Of a stretch of 64,000 bases of DNA, positions 24,618-35,646 are shown piece after piece (within the stretch, counting starts at the first letter, position 1; every line of letters starts with the position of its first letter). The translations under genes were made by a program, and so were the position numbers. The stretch comes from Dysidea avara (taxonomy: Eukaryota > Porifera > Demospongiae > Dictyoceratida > Dysideidae), in the NCBI RefSeq assembly GCF_963678975.1, contig NC_089278.1:12691959-12755958 (forward strand), written 5' to 3'. Under the pieces are notes generated by a model. The model ran no database searches, was not told where the DNA came from, and saw only the letters and a program-made list of their open reading frames with translations.

Positions 24618-26957
24618 CAACAATATTTAAAAGTACTTAGAAAATGGTATTCATAAAATGCTTTGATCTTTGGGAGATAATGAGGTCTTAAAATCCACTA
24701 AAAGACCTGCTAGCCGGCAGGTTCTTAACTGGTTAAAAATTTGCTAGCAGAAAGACCTCAGGTATTGCAAATCTCACTTTCAATCATTGGTTTGCTATGC
24801 TCTCCCATGCAAGCATGTATCACAATTGCAGGGTTCTACTGTTTAATAGATGCCTATAAACAGATAGGAGAATTTTCCGTGATATTGCTGGACCTCACTG
24901 TTCATCCTGACAAACAACATTAAGTGGTACCTCCCATAATCAAATTGCTTTAGGCATGAATGGAGTGGTTAAACTTGTGTTGGCTTGGGTGACTTTGCCC
25001 ACTGCAAGATGGACTTTACCAAAGACCTAGATGGGTAAGCTTCTTTGTAGAATGGTTATTTTACATCATCTATAATGTGGGTGTGGTCTGTACGCGAAAC
25101 TGTGTCTGGTCTTTCATATACTACTGTTGTGCCACAACTACCTAATAAGCCAACAACTTGTGACATCTCATTGCCATCGTAATCACTCAAACCATGTCTT
25201 CAAACTGTTTTATTAATGCACCTGTTCTTCACACTGCTGTGGCACCATGGCACGTGCAATGGCAGCAACTGGTCAGTTTCCTTGTCAACACGATTATCTT
25301 CACTAGTGTCTGTCTTCAGGAAGCAGTGATACGACACTAGCTTTGATTTCTCTTTAGCTCTTCAACGACCACACCCTTGGAATTTCGTGCTTTAAAAATC
25401 TTGGCTTCGCTTTTAAAATCCATGTGCTTGGTCTCTAACCTACAAAAACAATACTTATAATTACTCAAGTACTTAGCAAAGAACTTGGTATAACATTGGG
25501 ATAATTAACAGTAACTTTACAAGTACTTTCTTAAGTTTAAGTACTCGCGTACTAAGACCCATATCTGTATGGTGCTGTATGCTGCTCAGTGTTGGCAATA
25601 GTGCATTAGTAAGGTAATGTGTTATGTACCAGTACAATGTATCTATCTTACCCAGTCTGCCTCTCCCTACTCAAGTAACATGGCTAGTTTCAAGGTTTAT
25701 TCCCACTGGGATGATAAGGTAGTTATCACCCAGCATGGTACTTTGATCATCCCACACACAGAGGGATGGTAGTTGCTTTTGATAAAGACATAATCTGTTA
25801 CTATAGTTTGTATAAGTTGAGCTGGATCCTGAAAAACAGCTAAAATATTTTTTTTTCAACAGAGTTAACATTTCAGCCAACCAGATGATTAGGGAGGGGT
25901 AACAGCAAAGGTGTCAACAAAAGACATATACAGTTTGGCTCCATTACAAGTTCGGGAAAGGGCTGTAATGGTCATCACACTTTTATGGCTTCATCATAGG
26001 AAATTTATGGTGAAACATTTGAATATTATGTCAGACATTTGAACAAAAAGATTTTGAAATATTTTTAGCGGGTCAAGCAATACTACAAATGAGCCAAATT
26101 TCAAGATCGTATGTAATCGCATCCTTGAGTTATTAAATGTTTTTGAAGATCTAGCTCAATGCATACATACTAAATAAAAGCAATGAGAGAAAAAAAAATT
26201 ACATACCCAAGTGATAATATCAAGTAATAATATTACATAACCAGGTAATGAGGTAATAATAATAACAATAATAATGAGGTAATAATATTACCAAGTAATA
26301 GTAATAATATTAATAAGATTACCAAGTAATATTATTACATAACAAAGGTAGGTAGTTTGAGGTAGTTAGTTGATGTACTTTGTTATATAATAATATTACT
26401 TGGTAATAATATTACCAAGTAATATTATTACATAACAAAGTACACCAACTACCTCAAACTACAGGCGGGAGCATTAGCCCTCCTAATAGCTTTGGTGTTG
26501 ACAATTTGAACTTCGGAGCTAAAGACCCTAGACCTACGATACAGGTTGTAGCAGCCAGAATAGGTCTTCTTTAAGATTCCCAGCCTCATGAAGAAAAGGA
26601 GAGTGAGGGCACCACTGAAGGAGTGCTTCTTTGGAGCATTCCCAGGGAACAAAAGGCTTTGTGTGGCGTTGCCTTTGACAATATGAGGAAAAGACTCTTC
26701 AGTTTTGACAAAGCAGTTTGGGGCTGGAGTGGACACCAACATCTTCTCGGCTCATTCTGTCCAAGGGAGCTTCTATTTCAGCAGCACCGGGCAAGGGTGT
26801 ACATATAGCTGACATTTTGTCAATGGTGAACCAGAGTCCTTTAAAACTTTCTACTACTGTCCTACACCCAACGATGGCTCTGCCAAGAAACCTTTGAGCT
26901 GAACTGGGTAAATATGATATTGTACATGTTGTTTTCACATGAGCTACTACTGTATGT
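24618..26957. repeat. Repeat block D (copy of C), cut by assembly gap
   Basis: Direct repeat of 14321-16618. The similarity runs without a break into the N run at 26958, so the gap hides where block D ends and the retrotransposon begins. Confidence 0.85.
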
Positions 26958-27157
26958 NNNNNNNNNNNNNNNNNNNNNNNNNNNNNNNNNNNNNNNNNNN
27001 NNNNNNNNNNNNNNNNNNNNNNNNNNNNNNNNNNNNNNNNNNNNNNNNNNNNNNNNNNNNNNNNNNNNNNNNNNNNNNNNNNNNNNNNNNNNNNNNNNNN
27101 NNNNNNNNNNNNNNNNNNNNNNNNNNNNNNNNNNNNNNNNNNNNNNNNNNNNNNNNN
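26958..27157. other. Assembly gap of 200 N
   Basis: Exactly 200 unknown bases, a typical placeholder size. Frames drawn across it have no meaning. Confidence 0.98.
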
Positions 27158-27158
27158 T

Positions 27159-30100
27159 ATCCGAGAATCCGGAAAGTCAGGTTCCCGCCCACTTTCACCA
27201 GTAAGCGTTATTTCTTCTTGCCATGAATCATTCATTGATAATAATGTATTTTCATGTTCCACACACCACACTCGGTCTCCAGTTAATAATGGAGACGACG
27301 CGCTCGAGTTACGCAGTGCACTGCGCGAAGCGCGTCGAACCAATGAACAACTCGAAGAGAAACTTTGCCAACAGTCCACGCTTATAGACAAGTTAGTTGA
27401 ACAACTGGACCAAGTTAAAGAAACTAACGAAAGAATACAATTAAAACTTTCTGAATTACAAGCGCCTAATTCTCAAGTGAGGAATTTAGAAGACGCGCTT
27501 AAGGCGGAGTCAAGTAAGTCGAAGCGTCTGTGGATACAGAAGTGCGAACAGTTACTCGCCCATGAATCAGAAGTGGTAGAGAAGGAGTTGGAAATCGCTC
27601 GACTGCGTTCCGTGGTAGAAGAACTTACCTGTGGAGATAAGAGGCACGAGGAAAGGGGACCTACTGATGAGAGAGTGAGTGGCCACGACCACTGCCCCAG
27701 TAGAACTTCCACTGCGCAATCGAATACCCAATTACATGATGTCAATAGAGGGCGACGTGGCAAGGCACCGCCCATCGAGTACTTCACTGGGGAAAACCCC
27801 GAGGTAACTTTAGATGAATGGCTACCCTCCTTACAGCGAGCGTCGAATTGGAATGGATGGACTTCAGAAGAAACTTTAATTCAGTTGGCAGGGCATCTCA
27901 AGGGTCAAGCTCTTCAAGAGTGGAATTTGCTAGAGGACAGTGACAAAGTAGGCTGGAAAGAGGCAGCAAAGGTCCTACAGAGCAGACTAGAACATGGCAA
28001 TCGTACCATGGCAGCCCAAGAGTTTCGGCACTTGCGTCAAGGCACAACAGAAACTGTCAGTGAGTTTATAAGACGGCTGGAACGTACTTTTCGTATTGCA
28101 CATGGCAAGGGAATGATGGCAACAGAAAGTAGGGAAGCACTGCTACATGGTCAAATGCAGGAAGGCTTGCTACTTAAGTTAATGGAGAGCCCAGCAGTAT
28201 CCGGAGCCCTAGACTACAAGAGTCTATGTCTTGCAGCCAAGAATGAAGAGAAACGGCTAGCTGAACTAAGCAGAAGGTATCAATACCAGAGAGGGGACAA
28301 TACTTACCTTAGTTCACAACAGAAGAAAGGTATTCAGAATGAGAGAGCTTCACATAGGCAAATCTATGACAAGAAGCAGACTCAGCAAGCAGGTACACAG
28401 AAGAGTAAAGGAGTACAGCAAACTCATGACTACTCTCCTAAGTGTTATAATTGTGGTAAAGTCGGTCACCTTGCCAAGAACTGCAAGGCACCGAAGTCAG
28501 AGAGTAGTGGACAGTCTGGCCGGAAGAATTCTGATTCTAACAAGAATTCACATTTGTGGCAGGTTGGTGCACATGAACCAACTACTACTACTTCCCAGGT
28601 AGAAGTTACTGACTTACTTGAATCAGACTCTTCTAGTGACTCAGACAGTGTAAATGCAATACATGTTGGTACAGGTCCACGGTGTGTCAAGGTAACAATA
28701 CAAGGTGTACCCATGTATGGTGTAGTTGACACTGGAGCAGACATTACTATAATCGGTGGCAGATTATTCAAGTTAGTGGCTACAAAGGCCAGACTTAAGA
28801 AGAGGAACTTTCACAAGCCTGACACAGTTCCACGTAACTATGATGGCAAAGTTTTTACTCTTGATGGTAAGATGGATCTGAAAATTTCATTTCAGGGCAA
28901 GGACATGACTACTCCAGTATACATTAAGATGGATGCCAAAGACCAGTTGTTACTCTCCGAAGTTGTATGCCGGCAACTCGGCATTGTTCAATATCATCCC
29001 AATGTGGAAGTGTGGAGAGGAGGTCATAAGGCACAGAGCACAGACCGTCAATCGTCAGTAGTTGTTCCAATGGTAAGAGTCAAACTTGTACAAGTTACTC
29101 GATGTCTTCCTCAGCAGACAGCTTTGGCTAGGGTACAGGTAGAGAATGTACTGAGTGACCAACCTGTGTTACTAGAGACTAGTAAGAGTTTCAGTACTGA
29201 GACTGGACTGGAATTAGACTCTGCTGTGATTGTACCAGATGAAGATGGTTATGCTTACGTTACTATAACAAACAATGGTGGTTACACAGTCAAGTTGGAT
29301 GCTGACACTGAGGTAGGACATGTTGAAGACTTTGAGCCACACAAGGATGGCAAGTGGAAGAAGTCAGCAGTTCAAGTGATGGCTGTTCAGACTGTTAGTG
29401 TGTCAGAGAGGGGAGAGAAGCTTATGGAACTACTATCACACAGTATTGTGGGATCGGGCACAGATGATCAGCAGAAGGTGTGTAATTTGTTGTTAGAACA
29501 CCATGAAGCATTTGCTCTTAGTGAGACAGAACAGGGTAGAACTGATCTTGTACAATTTAAGATTGACACTGGTGATGCCATTCCCAAGAAGCAGCCAGTA
29601 CGCAGAGTACCATTTGCTGTACGCAATGAAGTTCAACACCAGCTCAAACTGATGGAACAGATGGGTGTTGTTCAACCGTCTATAAGCCCTTGGGCCAGTC
29701 CCATTGTGTTAGTCAGGAAGAAAGACGGAACCCTTAGATTCTGTGTAGACTATCGTGCCCTGAACTCTGTGACAAAGAAGGATACATTTCCTCTTCCTAG
29801 AATTGACGATTTGCTGGATCAATTAGGACAGTCTTGTTACTTCTCAACCTTAGATCTAGCCTCAGGTTACTGGCAGATTGAAGTACACCCTGATTCTCAA
29901 GAGAAGACAGCCTTTATTACACACAGTGGATTGTACGAGTTCCGAGTTATGCCATTCGGGCTGTGTAATGCACCTTCAGCATTTCAGCGTTTGATGGAAC
30001 GAGTACTTGTGGGATTGAATCCAGAGGATGGTCCCTCATTTGTTGCTGTTTACCTGGATGATGTGTTAATATTTTCACGTACTCTGGATGAACACCTCAC

Positions 30101-32375
30101 TCATTTACAACTAGTACTGGATAGAATCATTGATGCAGGATTGAAGCTGAAGCCATCCAAGTGTAAGTTTGTTCAACAAGAAGTCTTATACCTTGGTCAT
30201 GTCATTACTCCAGCTGGATTGAAGCCTAACACAGGCAGAGTTTCTGCTGTGAAGGACTACCCAACACCACAGAACATTAAGGAACTTAGACAGTTTCTGG
30301 GCTTGGCTTCTTATTACCGTAGATTTATAAGACAGTTTGCCAAGATAGCTCAACCTTTGCATGCTCTGACACGTAAGAATGTAGACTTTGTGTGGACAAC
30401 AGAATGTCAAGCTGCATTTGATGAGTTAAGAGAGAAGCTGATCAGTGCACCAGTATTAGTGTACCCAGATTTTGATCATAGTTTCATACTGGAAACAGAT
30501 GCTAGTGTCAGGGGCCTAGGAGCAGTGTTGTCTCAGGTCAAGGAGGATGGACAGACACATCCCATAGCTTTTGCAAGCAGAGCATTGTCAGCACCAGAGA
30601 AGAACTACAGCATCACAGACCTGGAAACCCTAGCTGTTGTCTGGGCAGTAAGTCACTTTCATGCTTATTTGTATGGTCATGATGTTGAAGTTAGAACTGA
30701 CCACAGTGCAGTCAAAGCTGTCTTGGGCACCCCCAGTCCCAGTAGAAAACATGCTCGCTGGTGGACAAAGGTTTACAGTAGTGGGGTGGGAACAGTTACT
30801 ATTACCCACAGAGCTGGTAAAGAGAACTCTAATGCTGATGCATTATCCAGGAATCCTCTCAATCCCTCCCCTCCTGAAGGAATAGGAGAAGGAGAAATGC
30901 AGATCTCAGTAGTGAGAAATAGGTCTACAGCTGAGTCAACCAACACGGGTATAGCTGATCTGTTGTCACAAGGACCTCAGAGTGATCAATTAACTGATTT
31001 TGCAAGTGAACAACGTAGAGATCCTGATGTTGTGAAGATCATAAACTTTTTGGAGGATGGTATACTACCATCAGATGATCGACAAGCCAAGAAGCTTGCA
31101 CTTCAAGGTAGTCAGTTTGTACTTGTTGACAATATTTTGTATTATATAGATCCTAAAAACAATGGGAAGAAGCGAGCAGTGGTACCCAAACAACTTCAGA
31201 AAGGTATTCTGGAGGAGAACCACAGTGGTGGAATGGCAGGTCATTCTGCCGTGAGTCATTTGTATGCTGCACTCAGTCGTTCATGGTGGTGGGAAGGAAT
31301 GTACACTGATGTGTACAAGTACTGTCGTGGTTGCCCACAGTGTGCAACAGCTACAGGGGGAGGAAGGAAGTCCAAGCCACTACTACATCCTATCCCTGTT
31401 CAGAGACCCTTCCAGATTATTGGGGTAGATGTTCTAGAATTACCCAAGACTGAGAGTGGGAACAAGTTTGCAATAGTCTTCCAAGATTTCCTGACTAAGT
31501 GGCCCATGGTCTACCCAGCCCCAGATCAGAAGGCAATTCGAATTGCTCGTCTCCTAGCTGATGAAATTGTGCCCTTGTTTGGTGTCCCAGAGGCACTCCT
31601 GTCAGATCGTGGCACCAACTTGTTGTCTTACCTGATGAAAGACGTTTGCAGTTTCTTAGGCATCAAGAAGCTCAATACAACAGCATACCACCCACAATGT
31701 GACGGGATGGTCGAGAGATTTAACCGTACATTAATAGCCATCCTTAAGAAACATGTTGAGAAGTTTGGTATGCAATGGGACAAACATATTCCTGGAATTT
31801 TGTGGGCTTACCGTAATACGCCTCATCAGTCTACAGGAGAGAAACCGTCGTATCTGTTATTTGGGTTTGATTGCAGATCACCCACAGAGGCATCACTGTT
31901 ACCAACCTCACCCAATGGTGAAATTGACATTACTGACTACCGAAGAGAATTAACTTTGTCATTGAAGCATGCTCAAGAACTAGCAGCAGTATCAATACAG
32001 AAAGCTCAGACAAAATACAAGGAACAGTATGACAAGTCTGCAGCATCTACACCATTTACAGTTGGGGATATGGTGCTGGTACACTTTCCTCAAGAAGAAT
32101 CTGGACCTAAAAGAAAATTGTCTCGGCCTTGGCATGGACCATACAGGGTTATTTCAAAGAATGATCCGGATGTTGAGGTAGTCAAGGTTTACTTCACACA
32201 GGAAGATAAAATAAGAGTTCACCAGTCTAGAGTTAAGAAATGTTCTCCACATTTCCCAAGTGGATACTATTGGTATGGGAATAAGAGGCAAGGTCCAGGT
32301 CGCCCTCCCAAGGAGCTAGAAGATAAAAATAAATGTACACACCAGAAGAAATCAAAACGGTCGAGACGACCTTAA
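27159..32375 (+). CDS. Gag-Pol polyprotein, Ty3/Gypsy, 5' partial
   Basis: The frame is open without a stop from the first bases after the gap (27159), giving at least 1738 codons; the true start is not visible. Numbering from the in-frame GTG at 27477: a heptad-rich coiled coil spans the start, and gag follows. A CCHC zinc knuckle CYNCGKVGHLAKNC begins at residue 323. The aspartic protease has DTGAD near 418. RT catalytic aspartates are D793 (in TLDLASGYWQ) and D861/D862 (YLDDV). RNase H begins near 1006 (ETDAS). Integrase has an HHCC zinc region (HSGGMAGH, CRGCPQC), the triad D1318, D1377, E1413 (35-residue final spacing), and a GPY/F-type end (WHGPYRV). Gag and pol are in one frame with no frameshift. 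No envelope gene follows. Confidence 0.95.
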   Translation: MRESGKSGSRPLSPVSVISSCHESFIDNNVFSCSTHHTRSPVNNGDDALELRSALREARRTNEQLEEKLCQQSTLIDKLVEQLDQVKETNERIQLKLSELQAPNSQVRNLEDALKAESSKSKRLWIQKCEQLLAHESEVVEKELEIARLRSVVEELTCGDKRHEERGPTDERVSGHDHCPSRTSTAQSNTQLHDVNRGRRGKAPPIEYFTGENPEVTLDEWLPSLQRASNWNGWTSEETLIQLAGHLKGQALQEWNLLEDSDKVGWKEAAKVLQSRLEHGNRTMAAQEFRHLRQGTTETVSEFIRRLERTFRIAHGKGMMATESREALLHGQMQEGLLLKLMESPAVSGALDYKSLCLAAKNEEKRLAELSRRYQYQRGDNTYLSSQQKKGIQNERASHRQIYDKKQTQQAGTQKSKGVQQTHDYSPKCYNCGKVGHLAKNCKAPKSESSGQSGRKNSDSNKNSHLWQVGAHEPTTTTSQVEVTDLLESDSSSDSDSVNAIHVGTGPRCVKVTIQGVPMYGVVDTGADITIIGGRLFKLVATKARLKKRNFHKPDTVPRNYDGKVFTLDGKMDLKISFQGKDMTTPVYIKMDAKDQLLLSEVVCRQLGIVQYHPNVEVWRGGHKAQSTDRQSSVVVPMVRVKLVQVTRCLPQQTALARVQVENVLSDQPVLLETSKSFSTETGLELDSAVIVPDEDGYAYVTITNNGGYTVKLDADTEVGHVEDFEPHKDGKWKKSAVQVMAVQTVSVSERGEKLMELLSHSIVGSGTDDQQKVCNLLLEHHEAFALSETEQGRTDLVQFKIDTGDAIPKKQPVRRVPFAVRNEVQHQLKLMEQMGVVQPSISPWASPIVLVRKKDGTLRFCVDYRALNSVTKKDTFPLPRIDDLLDQLGQSCYFSTLDLASGYWQIEVHPDSQEKTAFITHSGLYEFRVMPFGLCNAPSAFQRLMERVLVGLNPEDGPSFVAVYLDDVLIFSRTLDEHLTHLQLVLDRIIDAGLKLKPSKCKFVQQEVLYLGHVITPAGLKPNTGRVSAVKDYPTPQNIKELRQFLGLASYYRRFIRQFAKIAQPLHALTRKNVDFVWTTECQAAFDELREKLISAPVLVYPDFDHSFILETDASVRGLGAVLSQVKEDGQTHPIAFASRALSAPEKNYSITDLETLAVVWAVSHFHAYLYGHDVEVRTDHSAVKAVLGTPSPSRKHARWWTKVYSSGVGTVTITHRAGKENSNADALSRNPLNPSPPEGIGEGEMQISVVRNRSTAESTNTGIADLLSQGPQSDQLTDFASEQRRDPDVVKIINFLEDGILPSDDRQAKKLALQGSQFVLVDNILYYIDPKNNGKKRAVVPKQLQKGILEENHSGGMAGHSAVSHLYAALSRSWWWEGMYTDVYKYCRGCPQCATATGGGRKSKPLLHPIPVQRPFQIIGVDVLELPKTESGNKFAIVFQDFLTKWPMVYPAPDQKAIRIARLLADEIVPLFGVPEALLSDRGTNLLSYLMKDVCSFLGIKKLNTTAYHPQCDGMVERFNRTLIAILKKHVEKFGMQWDKHIPGILWAYRNTPHQSTGEKPSYLLFGFDCRSPTEASLLPTSPNGEIDITDYRRELTLSLKHAQELAAVSIQKAQTKYKEQYDKSAASTPFTVGDMVLVHFPQEESGPKRKLSRPWHGPYRVISKNDPDVEVVKVYFTQEDKIRVHQSRVKKCSPHFPSGYYWYGNKRQGPGRPPKELEDKNKCTHQKKSKRSRRP

Positions 32376-32379
32376 GTTG

Positions 32380-32388
32380 AGGAGGGAG
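32380..32388 (+). promoter_or_regulatory. Polypurine tract of the retrotransposon
   Basis: A purine run GAGGAGGGAG lies directly before the 3' LTR and after the pol stop. Its role as primer for plus-strand DNA synthesis is family knowledge. Confidence 0.7.
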
Positions 32389-32601
32389 TGATGTAATAAG
32401 GCTCAATAATATTATACCTATGTAACACTGACATATACTAACTCAGGATATTTATAACTGACATGAACTGTAGCCAATCATATCACTTTATTGTACGCAT
32501 GCGTGTATATTCGTTGGTTACCACTTAGACACGAAATAAAGTTGGTTGTGCCGTTATTGCTCTGTTGACAAGTGCCGTTAATAGCAGCCCACGCTGCAAC
32601 A
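32389..32601 (+). repeat. 3' LTR of Ty3/Gypsy element (about 210 bp)
   Basis: Starts TGATGTAATAAGG (or TGTAATAAGG two to three bases later) after the purine tract and probably ends at ...GCTGCAACA. It contains AATAAA at 32535-32540. Without a 5' LTR for comparison, both ends are inferred from TG...CA. Confidence 0.65.
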
Positions 32602-34816
32602 CTTGAAATATTTAGACCTCCCATAGAGAGTAATACATTTGGGTAGTATTTGTGAAAAATTTACCTTTAGCAACGCTTAACCCTTAAACCTGCATAATCA
32701 AGAAAACTGGATTTAAACTTAATAAATACGCATGCCTTGCATAGAGCGCTGTAACTTTCGAAGCATCCATTCTATGGCTATGCGATTTACATTATTCTAC
32801 TTGTGATGGAACAAGGATTAAAGTGATACCTAGAGTTTTACCCTAACGTTACAACGTGAGGCCATGAAAATAACTTTTTGGTAGGGAACATGCAAACGAA
32901 CTTTTGTATCAGGCAATATATGATTTACGTGAGTAATCCCACAATCAAAAGTAAGCATGTGGCAAGAATTATGAAACACGGAGACTTGACTTGTCGATGT
33001 TCATCACTTCATAACAAGTAAGCCACTGTAGTTACAGTGCTACTCCAAGTAGCCCAGTGGACACACTTTTTAAATCTATGTGTGTTTGTAGGCTATAAGA
33101 ATTAAGTTATCTCACCTAGTGTCACCATGTGAGTCCATATTGTGTAAACATGCATTTTCGAAAAGCAGATTTAAGGGTTAACCTTGAAAAGAAATATTTA
33201 GGCTATTTAGTACATTGCCTGCCTTATGATCTCAGGGTGGTTGACGATCCACAAAAGTTGGATTTCCTACCAAGAGTGTACCTTGATCCTTGACTTCTAC
33301 ATACAGCAAAAACAAAAACTTAAATGAAAATTTCAACAATTTGTTTGGATAAAAGGAACTATTAAACTTTCGTGCTGTAAAGTTTCCCACCCAAAGCTTC
33401 TTTTTCCTAGGAGCTTCGGTGATTATATCAGACCATGTATGGAATTATTAGTAAACACCACTTGTCACCCTTAATCACTCACAAACCTTAATGCACTAGT
33501 TTGTAATGTACCGGACAGTAAACCAGCCACGTTTCAGGATATTAAACTAAAATTTTAACACAAGATAGATAAGCACCCAATACCTCATTTAAGCTATTAA
33601 ACAGAAAATAAACCAAAAAGGTAGGTTTCCAAGATCACGTTACAATTATTGAATGTAAAAGTGCTACTTGAAATGATGCTTGTACTGTCCTATGCCAAAA
33701 ATCCCTTGTTTAAAGGATGAAGATCGTACAATACAGGATACATTAGAGTGACTCCTCCTTCACAGTAGGTAGTATAGGCATGCTGTCTACTTCTAATAAC
33801 GATACAGTCGAGTCCTTTGTGGAGACTTAAACCCATATGCATGCCATACAATGGTGATGGGGTAAGGTAGAGGTTTAACCAGTTTGTATACAATGCATTT
33901 ATTGCTCTTTCTACTCCACAATCCACATTTAAAAAAAAGTTGATAGCCAATACTACTGGATTTATTTTTTTGCGTGATTTTTTTTTTGAAATATAACAAG
34001 TAAATAAACAAGAAACAGCAATTGAAGTACATGTGATGGAAGCATGCACCTGACCCTCACACATTGCAAGGTCAAGTGCTGCGATAGTAACTGGACTGGC
34101 AGGGTTACAGTAAAGAAAAACTGGTGGAGCATCTAATCCAGGACACTACACTACTGGTCTTTCTAAGCAGCAGGCAGAAATGCTAACCTCTTGTAAGCAA
34201 TACTAGCCGCACCTCCCATTCCCTCGAAAAGTAGAGAATACCAATGGGGTGAAAGAGCCCATTTCAACATCAATATAGCTAAGATCAGACCGACTTTCTT
34301 CTTTTGTGTGTGGGTGGGGAATAAGTGATCTAGTACACTTCCCATAGAATTTCTGTGTATCGTTTCACCAACTCTATAGTGGGTGCTGATTGGCCACTTA
34401 TTCCGCACTCACACACTAAGAAAAAGTTCTGTTTGGTCTACGCAAGACTACCATAGCCACGCCAACTGGTGCGTTTTATTTAGAGAAAGTAGTCTGGTAC
34501 CACACTAGCCTTTCAAAACAATATAATCTCAACGTGTGTTTCTACTTATCTTACTTACCTTTAGTCCGTTTGAGCAGTTTTCTCTGTGTGCTGATCACTC
34601 CTTGGGGGTAGACTTGAGTTCTGGACAGAGCCTGGTACCACTACATCACGTGCGTACTGAATGAACGCTAAATTTTAAATTATTTGCCATGTCAGGAACA
34701 GAGGAAATTAACGCCTCAACGTGTTTACAAACCAGGTCAGCAGTGTTTATAAATTCTTAAACTTTGAGCGTTGAAACTTATGCAATTGGAATTTGCGAAT
34801 TCCAATTGCCTAATGT
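32602..34816. other. No recognised content
   Basis: Both strands read as AT-rich non-coding DNA. Overlapping minus-strand frames at 33690-34064 and 33793-34032 have no recognisable domain. No repeat boundary is evident. Confidence 0.45.
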
Positions 34817-34873
34817 CCTAGTGACCAAACGGTAAAGTAAATAGGCGCTTCGCGCGCGCAGCGCGCGAAGCGC
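34817..34873. repeat. Second copy of the GC-rich palindrome
   Basis: GGCGCTTCGCGCGCG and its inverse form a hairpin. It is preceded by the same GAATTCCAATTGCC motif seen before the palindrome at 14213. It abuts the next fold-back element. Confidence 0.8.

Positions 34874-35646
<773 letters not shown>

Larger units (their letters stand above)
18920..24624 (-). repeat. Left arm of large inverted duplication (X')
   Basis: Reverse-complement copy of 42725-53838, apart from the 5.2 kb insert at 48186-53362 in the other arm. The outer edge is at AAGTACATTTACA (18920, pairing with 53838) and the inner edge at GTATGCAACAAT (24624, pairing with 42725). Both arms carry a fibrinogen-like gene, a pogo-like MITE and a C/G-tract MITE at matching positions. 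Divergence is moderate, more than between blocks C and D. Confidence 0.85.
27159..32601 (+). mobile_element. Ty3/Gypsy LTR retrotransposon, 5' end missing
   Basis: Consists of a gag-pol frame open from the gap to 32375, a polypurine tract at 32380-32388, and a 3' LTR. The 5' LTR and primer-binding site are in the gap or lost. The domain order protease, RT, RNase H, integrase defines Ty3/Gypsy. The uninterrupted frame suggests recent activity. Confidence 0.9.

Noticed and set aside
26699-27391. 230-residue minus-strand frame across the gap
   Set aside because: It runs through 200 N and is otherwise the antisense of gag plus block D.
27473-31259. Minus-strand and alternative frames within gag-pol
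   Set aside because: They overlap the strongly supported polyprotein and contain no domains.
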